Shown here: positions 36,101 to 42,828 of the stretch, in pieces
Position numbering within the stretch: position 1 is the stretch's first letter
Layout: each line of letters opens with the position of its first letter
Origin: Bacteroides sp.
GTDB lineage: Bacteria; Bacteroidota; Bacteroidia; Bacteroidales; Bacteroidaceae
DNA: 48,245 nt
NCBI GenBank assembly: GCA_019412865.1
Contig: DXOJ01000837.1
Coordinates: 1 to 48,245, forward strand
Direction of reading: 5' to 3'
Translations under genes and position numbers: made by a program
The notes under the pieces: generated by a model
Seen by the model: only the letters and a program-made list of their open reading frames with translations
What the model was told of the DNA's origin: nothing
The model's database searches: none

Positions 36101-37112
36101 GATTTTCGAGAGCAGTAACCTGAAGCACGCCGGAAGTACCGGAGTGGGTCTGAACCTAACCAAAAGCCTGACTGAATTATTAGGTGGAGAAATCACTATA
36201 GAAAGTACTTTGGGAGAATATGTAGAATTCAATGTATCCCTGCCTCCTATGCACGTGAATTCCGAAAAAGAAAGTCAGCCTACAGAAGAAGAGACAGAGA
36301 TCAGTGAAATGCTTTTCATTCCTAAGCAGAAAGAAATTACCATACTGATTGTAGAAGACGAAAAGAATATCCGGGAACTGTTGAAAGATATTCTGCTTCC
36401 CTACTATCAGGTTCGCGAAGCTGCCGATGGAGAAGAGGCGCTGAAAGAAGTAGAACAAAAGCAACCGGACATCATTATCAGTGATGTATTAATGCCCAAA
36501 CTAGATGGCATTACACTGACAGATATATTGAAGTCTAATGAACGGACAGCGCATATTCCGGTTATTCATATTTCTGCCAAAAACTCTATTGAAGACCAGA
36601 TCAATGCCTATAATCACGGGACAGATTTGTATATCCCTAAACCTTTCCATCCAAGACATGTGTTGAGTGCGGTAGAGAATATGATTAATAAATACTCTCT
36701 GATGAAAGAGTATTTCAAATCCGGCCGTTCCTCTCTTATTGTAAGGGATGGGATCACCATGCACAAAGAGGATGAATTATTACTGAACAAGATTATCAAG
36801 TTCATTGAAGATAATATCGACGATGAATCCATGAATCCGGATTCTCTTGCAGACTTTATAGGAGTAAGTAAAGCAGGATTGTACCGCAAACTCAAAGAAT
36901 TGACTGAAAAAACACCAAGCGAGTTTGTCCGTACCATTCGTTTAGAGTATGCCGCTAGCCTGCTAAAAACAACTAAGCTCACCGTTACCGAAATTATGTA
37001 TAAATCAGGCTTCTCGAACAAGTCTTATTTCTACCGGGAGTTTGCGAAATTGTACAATACATCTCCCAAAGAATACAGAAGCGAACAAACAGAAGAAAAA
37101 GATACTAAATAA
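33129..37112 (+). CDS. Hybrid two-component system regulator (HTCS)
   Basis: I chose the ATG at 33129 (1327 residues) because MILRKHSYFRYICILIYSCLMPVLLHSQ is a normal signal peptide; the longer open frame from 32946 would run through the divergent promoter. Domains in order: periplasmic two-propeller sensor of Reg_prop repeats (about 35-660; repeated LWVGT.GGL-type blades), Y_Y_Y domain (about 690-755), a membrane helix (about 764-790), HisKA with His827 in AHEFFTPLTLI, HATPase (about 925-1040; NLLSNAFKYTP, GVGLNLTKSL), receiver domain with phospho-acceptor Asp1119 (IIISDVLMP), and an AraC-type HTH (about 1223-1321). HTCS proteins bind an oligosaccharide in the periplasm and activate their PUL. 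It is divergent from the GH130-MFS unit and 21 nt upstream of the third EEP gene. Confidence 0.95.
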   Translation: MILRKHSYFRYICILIYSCLMPVLLHSQNVVKQISNADGLSNNSVNCFLEDSEHTLWVGTWDGLNAYNGRSFKTYSYNKKNAGSISNNVIWQIIEQNDSVLWVSTDYGVNRWKRSTQQFTPYYLGTQNNPPKQEKSFLLGITSGKYIICYVKEQGLFYFDDRKQDFVPLKNNLPDDIKNFVIDSKDQVFFLTGHGQLLHYQLSVHSSNPELSFKKEIKQPASISGIYLSQDYLIINDDRALTVSLDNRILNSIDIPENKTVSQVIRHKEYLLISFIEGGCIRYNLEDNASMELPQLPAKASIFTIYIGSQNILWVGTDGQGVLEVYEHSSPFHTVKTDYPVRCFCEEDNGNILVGTKGEGILLLDKQERQVEPYLSTGNGLISNSVYTIRKNMSGDIFIGTEGTGINYIPLNSSQVKKLSIPAEYPTFKAVYSILFTHNDSLLWLGTSGYGLIKLTLQREGKSYKVTEMKQYKSPGPSSPSNNIIYSVIAGYNENELWLGTRGGGINKFDIASECFQQIHEIDSTLSLTNNDILYLTKGDSASIWIGTSYGLNRLSPADIPPSIMEYTDHNGLPNNTIHGILKDENGNIWASTNQGISFINLSSGKITNYSSRNGLQNDEFSDGAIFKDKAGWLYFGGVSGLNYFDENKIRLRDHIATLSLNSLKINNTSQNIYERIFNHTLRLDYDEPYITLGFTAHDFINNENCEFSYRIIDFADEWIYNENNPNIVITKLPPGKYKLEVKCTNGDRVWSNQIYSLHLDVAYPWWLSTTAFIIYFILIAIAIYITQSVIKNRIRLNRQILLEHIEKQNQQRIHESKLNFFTNVAHEFFTPLTLIYGPAQHLLEKADLDSYTKRYIYIIKNNADRMQKLINELMEFRKAESGHTAIYTEKVDIQLLVDYVSDNYTEIAEENKIDFSFKSKEVSSFTTDRNALEKIIFNLLSNAFKYTPSGGYIRAEIRQNATTGTLHFRIRNSGKGLTEKQTSEIFSRFKIFESSNLKHAGSTGVGLNLTKSLTELLGGEITIESTLGEYVEFNVSLPPMHVNSEKESQPTEEETEISEMLFIPKQKEITILIVEDEKNIRELLKDILLPYYQVREAADGEEALKEVEQKQPDIIISDVLMPKLDGITLTDILKSNERTAHIPVIHISAKNSIEDQINAYNHGTDLYIPKPFHPRHVLSAVENMINKYSLMKEYFKSGRSSLIVRDGITMHKEDELLLNKIIKFIEDNIDDESMNPDSLADFIGVSKAGLYRKLKELTEKTPSEFVRTIRLEYAASLLKTTKLTVTEIMYKSGFSNKSYFYREFAKLYNTSPKEYRSEQTEEKDTK

Positions 37113-37133
37113 CCATTTAACAATAAAAAGACA

Positions 37134-38006
37134 ATGAGAAAACTTTTGATTGTATTGACGCTCTGTGGTGTGTCAATACTGAATGCGCAGCAACTAAATG
37201 TAGCCTCCTACAACGTACGAAACAGTAATCCCAACGATGCCAAAGCGGGAAATGGCTGGGAACAACGCTGCCCGGTACTTACCCAGTTAATCACTTTCCA
37301 TGACTTCGATATTTTTGGAGCACAGGAAGTGAAACATAATCAACTGGAAGACATGCTCAACGCTCTGCCTGCGTACAACTACATAGGTGTAGGACGGGAT
37401 GACGGCAAGACAAAAGGAGAATATGCTCCTATTTTCTATCGGAAAGATAAATTCAAGCTACTCAAGTCCGGCAACTTCTGGTTGTCGGAAGACACTACAA
37501 AGCCAAATAAAGGATGGGATGCTGCTTATACCCGCATCTGCACGTGGGGAGAATTCAAAGACAAAACCGGTAAGTTCAAATTCTGGTTCTTTAATCTGCA
37601 CATGGATCATATCGGAGTGGTAGCCCGCCGAGAAAGTGCCAAACTGGTTATTAGCAAAATTAAGGAAATGTGCGGCAAAGATCCCGTTATACTGACAGGT
37701 GATTTCAATGTAGACCAAACCAGTGAAAGTTATCAGGTTCTTCATGAATCCGGAATATTATCAGATTCTTACGAGGTAGCTCAAATGAGATATGCGACTA
37801 ATGGGACATGTACAGGCTGGAATCCGAATACATATACTCCGAACCGTATTGACCATATCTTCGTAACCCCCAATTTTACTGTAGAGAAATACGGTGTATT
37901 AACAGATACTTATCGCACCAAGAACGAAACTACTGGAAAGTATGAATCTCATATTCCTTCGGATCATTTCCCGGTAAAGGCAGTATTAAGGTTTAATAGA
38001 AAGTAA
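37134..38006 (+). CDS. EEP-family hydrolase, secreted (paralogue 3)
   Basis: A 290-residue EEP protein with a type I signal peptide (to about LNAQ, 16-19). The motifs are complete: SYNVRN (Asn27), AQEV (Glu65), NLHMDH (His156), TGDFN (Asp190, Asn192), RIDHIFV (Asp240) and PSDHFPV (Asp277, His278). It differs from the other two in having NSNPNDAKAGNGWEQR after the first motif and a longer C-terminal half, so it is a different subfamily rather than a recent duplicate. It is co-transcribed with the regulator gene (21-nt spacing). It is probably a periplasmic phosphoesterase acting on imported phospho-oligosaccharide (inference). A metal-dependent nuclease role is the alternative. Confidence 0.86.
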   Translation: MRKLLIVLTLCGVSILNAQQLNVASYNVRNSNPNDAKAGNGWEQRCPVLTQLITFHDFDIFGAQEVKHNQLEDMLNALPAYNYIGVGRDDGKTKGEYAPIFYRKDKFKLLKSGNFWLSEDTTKPNKGWDAAYTRICTWGEFKDKTGKFKFWFFNLHMDHIGVVARRESAKLVISKIKEMCGKDPVILTGDFNVDQTSESYQVLHESGILSDSYEVAQMRYATNGTCTGWNPNTYTPNRIDHIFVTPNFTVEKYGVLTDTYRTKNETTGKYESHIPSDHFPVKAVLRFNRK

Positions 38007-38027
38007 AAAACTGTATTATGATAATAT

Positions 38028-38097
38028 TATTCAGGATAATATCAAACTTATTTCTTATGGGCTATCATAAAGAAAATATTATCAATTATCCTGAATA
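38028..38097. terminator. Large convergent-gene hairpin
   Basis: Perfect 13-bp outer arms, TATTCAGGATAAT (38028-38040) and ATTATCCTGAATA (38085-38097). An inner, nearly complementary pair (TTTCTTATG at 38051-38059 against CATAAAGAAA at 38066-38075) lies within the loop. It is located between the convergent EEP and esterase genes in A/T-rich DNA. It is probably a two-way terminator, though it is longer than usual. Confidence 0.7.
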
Positions 38098-38194
38098 TAT
38101 TTTCTGAAAGTAATCACTTTTCGGAACAGCATACAAAAGAAATTGATTGCTGACTCTAAGCATTAAGTTGTATATCCAATACAAAACATCTTCT

Positions 38195-39637
38195 TTATTT
38201 CACATCATCCCACGCATCCGTCCGAAAAGGAAATGCAGCCAATCCAAAAGTATTACGCAGTAAGACATTTCCTACATAGTTACGAAAAGCATACCGCACA
38301 GCTATCGGTTGATTGACTTGTTCACTCCAAACTCTCACTGTGGGTGTACGATCTACAATTTGTGCTTGAGCCGGATAAAATTTCTTATCAGCTCCTGCAA
38401 TCTCAAATCCTTCCAAGTTACAGAATGCCGGCGTTAATCCGGCAGAAGCATTATCAAAAGTGACAATTGCCTTACCCTCTAAGTAATCGACTTTCGTCAT
38501 CGTCGGCCCAGTAGGTGGAAGTCTACAAATGTTATATGTTTTAGTTAAAGCCAGAGTAGCCAAACGAAGCCCTACTATGTCTTTTTGAGGTGGATGAATA
38601 CAAAACTCATCACCAATGTCGGTAGTAGAAACCATACCGGAATTGGGTATCGCTTCAAGAGCTTTTGTCTGCGCTTCTCTTAATAAAGCTGCATCTGTAT
38701 CCTGACTATCTTTATACTTATGAGGAGCAATCTGGACATAATAAAAAGGCATATCCGGTGCTTCCCAAACCTCTCTCCATAACTGAACCATAGCAGTCAT
38801 CATCGGAGCATAACAGTAATAGTTGAAGATATTCGACTCCCCTTGATACCAAAGGAAACCACGTGCGGTAAAGTTCCTCACAGGCCACAACATGGTATCG
38901 TACATGCACTCCAAGCGATGATGCATTTTTAATTTCGAACTTCTGACAGCCTCTATGTCTACTCCATCAATAGAAGCTAATGTTTTCTCATTCATCCATG
39001 ATTCTATCCGGGAACCTCCCCAGCTACTAATAACCAGCCCTACCGGAATATCGAGCACTTCTGTGACTTGTTTTGCAAAGAAATAAGCAACCGCACTACA
39101 AGTCATGACCGCTTCCGGTGCCGATACCTCCCATTTTCTCCCTTCAAAATCAGTTCGTTGCTGTACATCTTTCGTTCTTGAAACAGCAATAAAGCGGATA
39201 CGGTTACGATAATTACCAGCATGCAGAATTGTCTCCAATGAACGATCAATAGGCTGTCCCGTATTTCCCATCATACGCATATCCATATTAGATTGACCGG
39301 AACAAATCCAAACCTCCCCTATCAATATATCTGAAAGGATAACCTCCTCTCCATCACTAATTGTAATGAAATAAGGAGTATAGCTTGCCCCAGGAGTATT
39401 CACCTTAACCAACCAGGCTCCGTTCTTATCCGTTAGTACCTGATAAGTCTGATTATTCCAGGAGGTAGTAACAGTAACTTTCTTATTATCCGCCCATCCC
39501 CACAGTTTAACGCTACTATTTTGCTGGAGTATCATATGATCTCCCATCATAGCAGGTAATTTAATCTTTCCCTGTATAAAAGATGAAAAACAGAAGCATA
39601 AAATCAAAATACTTAGAAGCTTTTTCATATTGTTCAT
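38195..39637 (-). CDS. Sialate-O-acetylesterase-type (SASA) esterase
   Basis: A 480-residue secreted SGNH-fold esterase (signal peptide to about IQG, 21-23). The nucleophile motif SGQSNM is at 113-118 (Ser116), and the distal DIGDEFCIHPPQK supplies the Asp/His pair. An N-terminal beta domain (LPAMMGDHMILQQNSSVKLWGWA) and an insert domain are as in other bacterial SASA-like proteins. Such enzymes remove acetyl groups from sialic acids but also from plant and bacterial polysaccharides; no sialidase is nearby, so a general glycan acetylesterase is favoured. It is the last gene of the third locus. The second ATG, three codons in, is an alternative start. A GC-rich hairpin ends 7 nt before the first ATG. 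Confidence 0.87.
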   Translation of the reverse strand: MNNMKKLLSILILCFCFSSFIQGKIKLPAMMGDHMILQQNSSVKLWGWADNKKVTVTTSWNNQTYQVLTDKNGAWLVKVNTPGASYTPYFITISDGEEVILSDILIGEVWICSGQSNMDMRMMGNTGQPIDRSLETILHAGNYRNRIRFIAVSRTKDVQQRTDFEGRKWEVSAPEAVMTCSAVAYFFAKQVTEVLDIPVGLVISSWGGSRIESWMNEKTLASIDGVDIEAVRSSKLKMHHRLECMYDTMLWPVRNFTARGFLWYQGESNIFNYYCYAPMMTAMVQLWREVWEAPDMPFYYVQIAPHKYKDSQDTDAALLREAQTKALEAIPNSGMVSTTDIGDEFCIHPPQKDIVGLRLATLALTKTYNICRLPPTGPTMTKVDYLEGKAIVTFDNASAGLTPAFCNLEGFEIAGADKKFYPAQAQIVDRTPTVRVWSEQVNQPIAVRYAFRNYVGNVLLRNTFGLAAFPFRTDAWDDVK

Positions 39638-39644
39638 ATAAAGT

Positions 39645-39683
39645 TTGGCCCAGGATTACATTAAAATTGTACCCCTGGGCCAA
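39645..39683. repeat. GC-rich intercistronic hairpin before the SASA esterase gene
   Basis: Perfect 10-bp inverted repeat TTGGCCCAGG (39645-39654) and CCTGGGCCAA (39674-39683) with a 19-nt loop, within the 62-nt spacer between the BACON lipoprotein and esterase genes. It stands out in A/T-rich DNA. There is no U-run downstream on the minus strand, so it may be a processing or translational-control element and not a full terminator. Confidence 0.72.
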
Positions 39684-39699
39684 GATTCGTTCATATCCG

Positions 39700-40941
39700 T
39701 TAATTCATTACCAAACTCATATCGTCAAGGAACGGCTGTTGATTTCCATTTCTTCTCCAAACAATATATACATCTGTCTTATCAGCAGGCATAGTGAAAG
39801 TATAAGAAACTTTCTTATGCTCATCAGAACTGCTTAAAACGCCATCGGAAGCCGCAACAAATCCAAAAGTAACTTCCGGAGCCAATGGATTGGATAATGT
39901 CGGTATGTCCGTTTCATTAATCACCGCACCAAGCCTGATATTTCCCGGCTGAGGCATTTCCACCGCTGAAGGAGTCTTGAACCAGAAGGAAAATGTATAA
40001 GACTTGCCTGGAGTCAACCCTTTCACCTTTCTCCATAACCAGTCTAAAGAATTGGCAGTTTCGTTCTCACGCATACGTACGAATAAATAAGATGATCCGG
40101 TATGAGGTATAGGCGAGTTTGCAGCAACCCGGACGGCAGTGGCACTTGCTCCGAATTTACCAATCCCCTGACTATCCGATCCACCCCATTCTCCAAGAGC
40201 CGGCCAATATTTGTTGGTAGTAATTCTCTCAAAGCTGTAATCTTCTTCAGGAGTATCCAATAAGTTCACTCCCCCCATTGCTTCAGTTTGCTGAACAATA
40301 TCTACACTTTTAGTGATACCCTGAGCAGTAATAGTAATCTTTCCTTCCCGGATCACATCACCCCCATTCTTTTCCACTACAAAATTCAAGGTTCCATCCT
40401 CCAAGCCCGCGGTTTCGCTGGTAAAACTAATCCACTCTACATCGGTTGAAGCCTCCCAACCGACATTACAAACGAAAGATATAGAGTTTCTTCCACCCTC
40501 AAAATCCAGTTTGATAGGACTTTTGGTAGTGATGCTTAACTGTGGCGTAGAAGTATCTCTATATTTCTGATGAATATTCAATCTTTTTTCCAATTCACCG
40601 GCCACTATCTTAATCACACCCATTCTGTCCACCCCTTCATCATTTTTAGTAACCTTTGCATTTATGGTAGCACTCTGACTGCCTGCCTTAGCATCCAAAG
40701 TAATCCAAGCGGCATCTGTTGATACCTGCCAGTCCAAATTACAAAGGAATTCTATCGGTATAGTTCCCCCATAAGTGCTAAGAGCTTCAATATCTTCCGT
40801 TATGATATAAAGCGTCGGTTTGTTCTGTATTTCATCATCATCGTCACATGATTGCAAAACTCCGGCAGACACTCCGAATAGCCCGATGCCTATCATTATC
40901 ATAAATGACTTTATCCAATGGTCTGAAATATATTTTCTCAT
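39700..40941 (-). CDS. Double-BACON lipoprotein with C-terminal binding module
   Basis: A 413-residue lipoprotein (Cys32, followed by DDDDE, a strong surface-export signal). It has two BACON domains (about 47-127 and 135-219; NLDWQVSTDAAWITL and NVGWEASTDVEWISF are the typical cores) and a C-terminal beta-sandwich (about 225-413) that looks like a CBM4/9-type carbohydrate-binding module (GLTPGKSYTFSFWFKT, FLDDMSLVMN at the end). No catalytic residues are evident. It is probably the surface glycan-binding protein of the third locus. It lies 17 nt after the BACON-lyase gene. Confidence 0.85.
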   Translation of the reverse strand: MRKYISDHWIKSFMIMIGIGLFGVSAGVLQSCDDDDEIQNKPTLYIITEDIEALSTYGGTIPIEFLCNLDWQVSTDAAWITLDAKAGSQSATINAKVTKNDEGVDRMGVIKIVAGELEKRLNIHQKYRDTSTPQLSITTKSPIKLDFEGGRNSISFVCNVGWEASTDVEWISFTSETAGLEDGTLNFVVEKNGGDVIREGKITITAQGITKSVDIVQQTEAMGGVNLLDTPEEDYSFERITTNKYWPALGEWGGSDSQGIGKFGASATAVRVAANSPIPHTGSSYLFVRMRENETANSLDWLWRKVKGLTPGKSYTFSFWFKTPSAVEMPQPGNIRLGAVINETDIPTLSNPLAPEVTFGFVAASDGVLSSSDEHKKVSYTFTMPADKTDVYIVWRRNGNQQPFLDDMSLVMN

Positions 40942-40958
40942 AATCTATCGCTTTTGAA

Positions 40959-42443
40959 TTATTCATTAATTTCTGCTGAAAGAAGCCGGGTATATCCCAA
41001 TAAGTCCATATATGACGACTCTCTGTTGAATGTACCCGAGTTTATCAATTGCCTGATAGGTTCGCTATCCGGATAATATCGCAACCCCATTTCATACATA
41101 CCCGGATTATCACCGGCTTTTGTCATACGTTCCGTTTCACCACAATAATATCCTGACTTTATACATGAATCCATAGACCGGTAGAAATCACTGTAATACT
41201 CAAAACAGTAACGTAAATTCTCTCCGGTCGGAGCTGTATACGCAAACAAATCCAACCCGTTATTATAGCACATACGAGCAGTTGTAGACAATAATGTGAG
41301 TGTGAGATGCGTATATTGCAATCCCTTTAATGGCCCTGTGTCGTGACGGTAACGATCATAAATTTCCCCCTTCACAGGAGGAGCCGAACCTGCTTTTTCT
41401 CTTGAGCACGGAGTATCGCCATCCATCAATATACAGCCGCTTAACAGTTCTTTTACATCCCTTGGGTTTGCAGGAGAATCAATAGCGAACTGAACCAATT
41501 CATCATCATCTGTAACCAGTCCGAGCATCAGTATTCCCATTGAATGGGCTACAAGATGATTCTGGTAATATTGCTTATTAAAGTAATCGTTATCTTCCCA
41601 CAAATTGATACTAATCATCCCTTCCCTATATAGCACCTGTAACCAATCTGTTATATTCTTCTTTGTCTCATCACTCATGATATTCTCCGAAATCAGCATA
41701 TCATAAGCACAAACCATTGGATACATACCTCTGGTAAGATACATCGCACTGCCCGCATCAGCCACATAACTAATGTCTTTACACGCTTTCGCCCAAGCCT
41801 CTATTATTTCAATTGATTTCCGGGCATATTTTTTATCCCCTGTAAACCAGTATGCCAAAGCCAGATCGCGGGAGTTTGATCCGGGAACATAACTCTCTTC
41901 AATAAACTTTGTAGGATCTTGTCCCGTATAAGGAGTCGCCGTATAAGTCAGTGCATTGTTACAGCGCTTCATCAGATTGTTGTAGGTCGTTGTTATACTT
42001 GCCGAACTGTTGCCTTCAACCATTTGTTTTATATTCAATAATTCCTCTTTGGTATAAAGGATAGAAGGATGTTTATGTTCTATATCAATCGTTTTTATAG
42101 ATTGTCTGATTTCTATTATCTTTATGTTACCTCCACAAGTAATAGAGAGCTTTCCCGTACGATCCCCTCCAGATGTATTTTTCTCTATATGAATCTTTAT
42201 AATTGCATTGCCGCTACCCTCTGTCGGCCCCCCAAATGTTATCCACGACACATCTGATGAAATTGTCCAGTTATCATAGCAAATAAACTTAATCAATTCT
42301 TCCCCGCCACCATATCCAATACTAACGGCATCATCTGAAACTAAAGCTATTTCCGTATTCTTCGCATTATCATTACACGCCATAAGCATCTGTGCTAACA
42401 ACAGCAAAGTCAGGATGATCGAATGTTTATATCCTAATTTCAT
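40959..42443 (-). CDS. BACON + alginate-lyase-superfamily lipoprotein
   Basis: A 494-residue lipoprotein (LMAC lipobox, Cys23). It has one BACON domain (about 30-115; CYDNWTISSDVSWITF) and an alpha/alpha-toroid alginate-lyase-superfamily domain (about 122-490). Active-site candidates are Asn295-His296 (YYQNHLVAHSMG) and the EIYDRYRHDTGP stretch with its Tyr/Arg/His. It is a diverged relative of PL5/PL38-type lyases and not a close match to the alginate enzyme at 3637-4839. Residues after the cysteine (NDNAKN) are mildly surface-compatible. It should cleave a uronate-containing chain by beta-elimination; the neighbouring rhamnose mutarotase gene suggests a rhamnose-uronate polymer. A second homologue, truncated, lies at the far end of the locus. 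Confidence 0.8.
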   Translation of the reverse strand: MKLGYKHSIILTLLLLAQMLMACNDNAKNTEIALVSDDAVSIGYGGGEELIKFICYDNWTISSDVSWITFGGPTEGSGNAIIKIHIEKNTSGGDRTGKLSITCGGNIKIIEIRQSIKTIDIEHKHPSILYTKEELLNIKQMVEGNSSASITTTYNNLMKRCNNALTYTATPYTGQDPTKFIEESYVPGSNSRDLALAYWFTGDKKYARKSIEIIEAWAKACKDISYVADAGSAMYLTRGMYPMVCAYDMLISENIMSDETKKNITDWLQVLYREGMISINLWEDNDYFNKQYYQNHLVAHSMGILMLGLVTDDDELVQFAIDSPANPRDVKELLSGCILMDGDTPCSREKAGSAPPVKGEIYDRYRHDTGPLKGLQYTHLTLTLLSTTARMCYNNGLDLFAYTAPTGENLRYCFEYYSDFYRSMDSCIKSGYYCGETERMTKAGDNPGMYEMGLRYYPDSEPIRQLINSGTFNRESSYMDLLGYTRLLSAEINE

Positions 42444-42470
42444 ATTATTTTCGTTTAATAGTTAACGTTC

Positions 42471-42782
42471 TTATTCCATATAAAAAACTTCTTCCGATGG
42501 AATACTGACAGGTGAATTATCCGGATTAACTGCCATGATATCCGCCATATAGTCCCACCATTTTTTCACGATTTCATTATCGCCCATATCTTGCGAACCT
42601 GCACCATCATTCTTCTGCACAGCATACAATACATTCGTTTCCTGATCCCAGAATATAGAATAATCGGACACTCCGTTCGCCTTCAAAAGCTTTACCAGTT
42701 CAGGCCATATTTCGCTATGCCGCTTTTGATATTCTTTTTCAAAACCGGGTTTCAAATACATTTTAAAAGCTTCTCTTTTCAT
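42471..42782 (-). CDS. rhaM: L-rhamnose mutarotase
   Basis: A 103-residue protein that matches RhaM along its length: KPGFEKEYQKRHSEIWPEL with His22, then the C-terminal KKWWDYMADIM, NPDNSPVS and EVFYME. RhaM interconverts alpha- and beta-L-rhamnopyranose in the cytoplasm before isomerisation. It lies between susD (46-nt gap) and the BACON-lyase gene (27-nt gap), so a rhamnose-containing glycan is the likely substrate of the locus. No rhaA, rhaB or rhaD is in the window. An unusually canonical Shine-Dalgarno (GGAGGT, 42793 to 42788) fixes the start at 42782. Confidence 0.92.
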   Translation of the reverse strand: MKREAFKMYLKPGFEKEYQKRHSEIWPELVKLLKANGVSDYSIFWDQETNVLYAVQKNDGAGSQDMGDNEIVKKWWDYMADIMAVNPDNSPVSIPSEEVFYME

Positions 42783-42787
42783 TGTTT

Positions 42788-42793
42788 ACCTCC
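42788..42793 (-). promoter_or_regulatory. Canonical Shine-Dalgarno of rhaM
   Basis: GGAGGT on the minus strand, 5 nt before the rhaM ATG. Strong Shine-Dalgarno sequences are rare in Bacteroides; no other gene I inspected in this window has an equally strong one. Confidence 0.7.
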
Positions 42794-42828
42794 ATTTGTT
42801 TACTAAGTACATACAAAAAACGGACAAG

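Noticed and set aside
37134..38006. EEP protein as a DNA nuclease for extracellular DNA use
   Set aside because: Possible for the superfamily, but the gene shares an operon with an HTCS and a locus with GH130 and two other EEP proteins; glycan phosphoester chemistry explains the set better.
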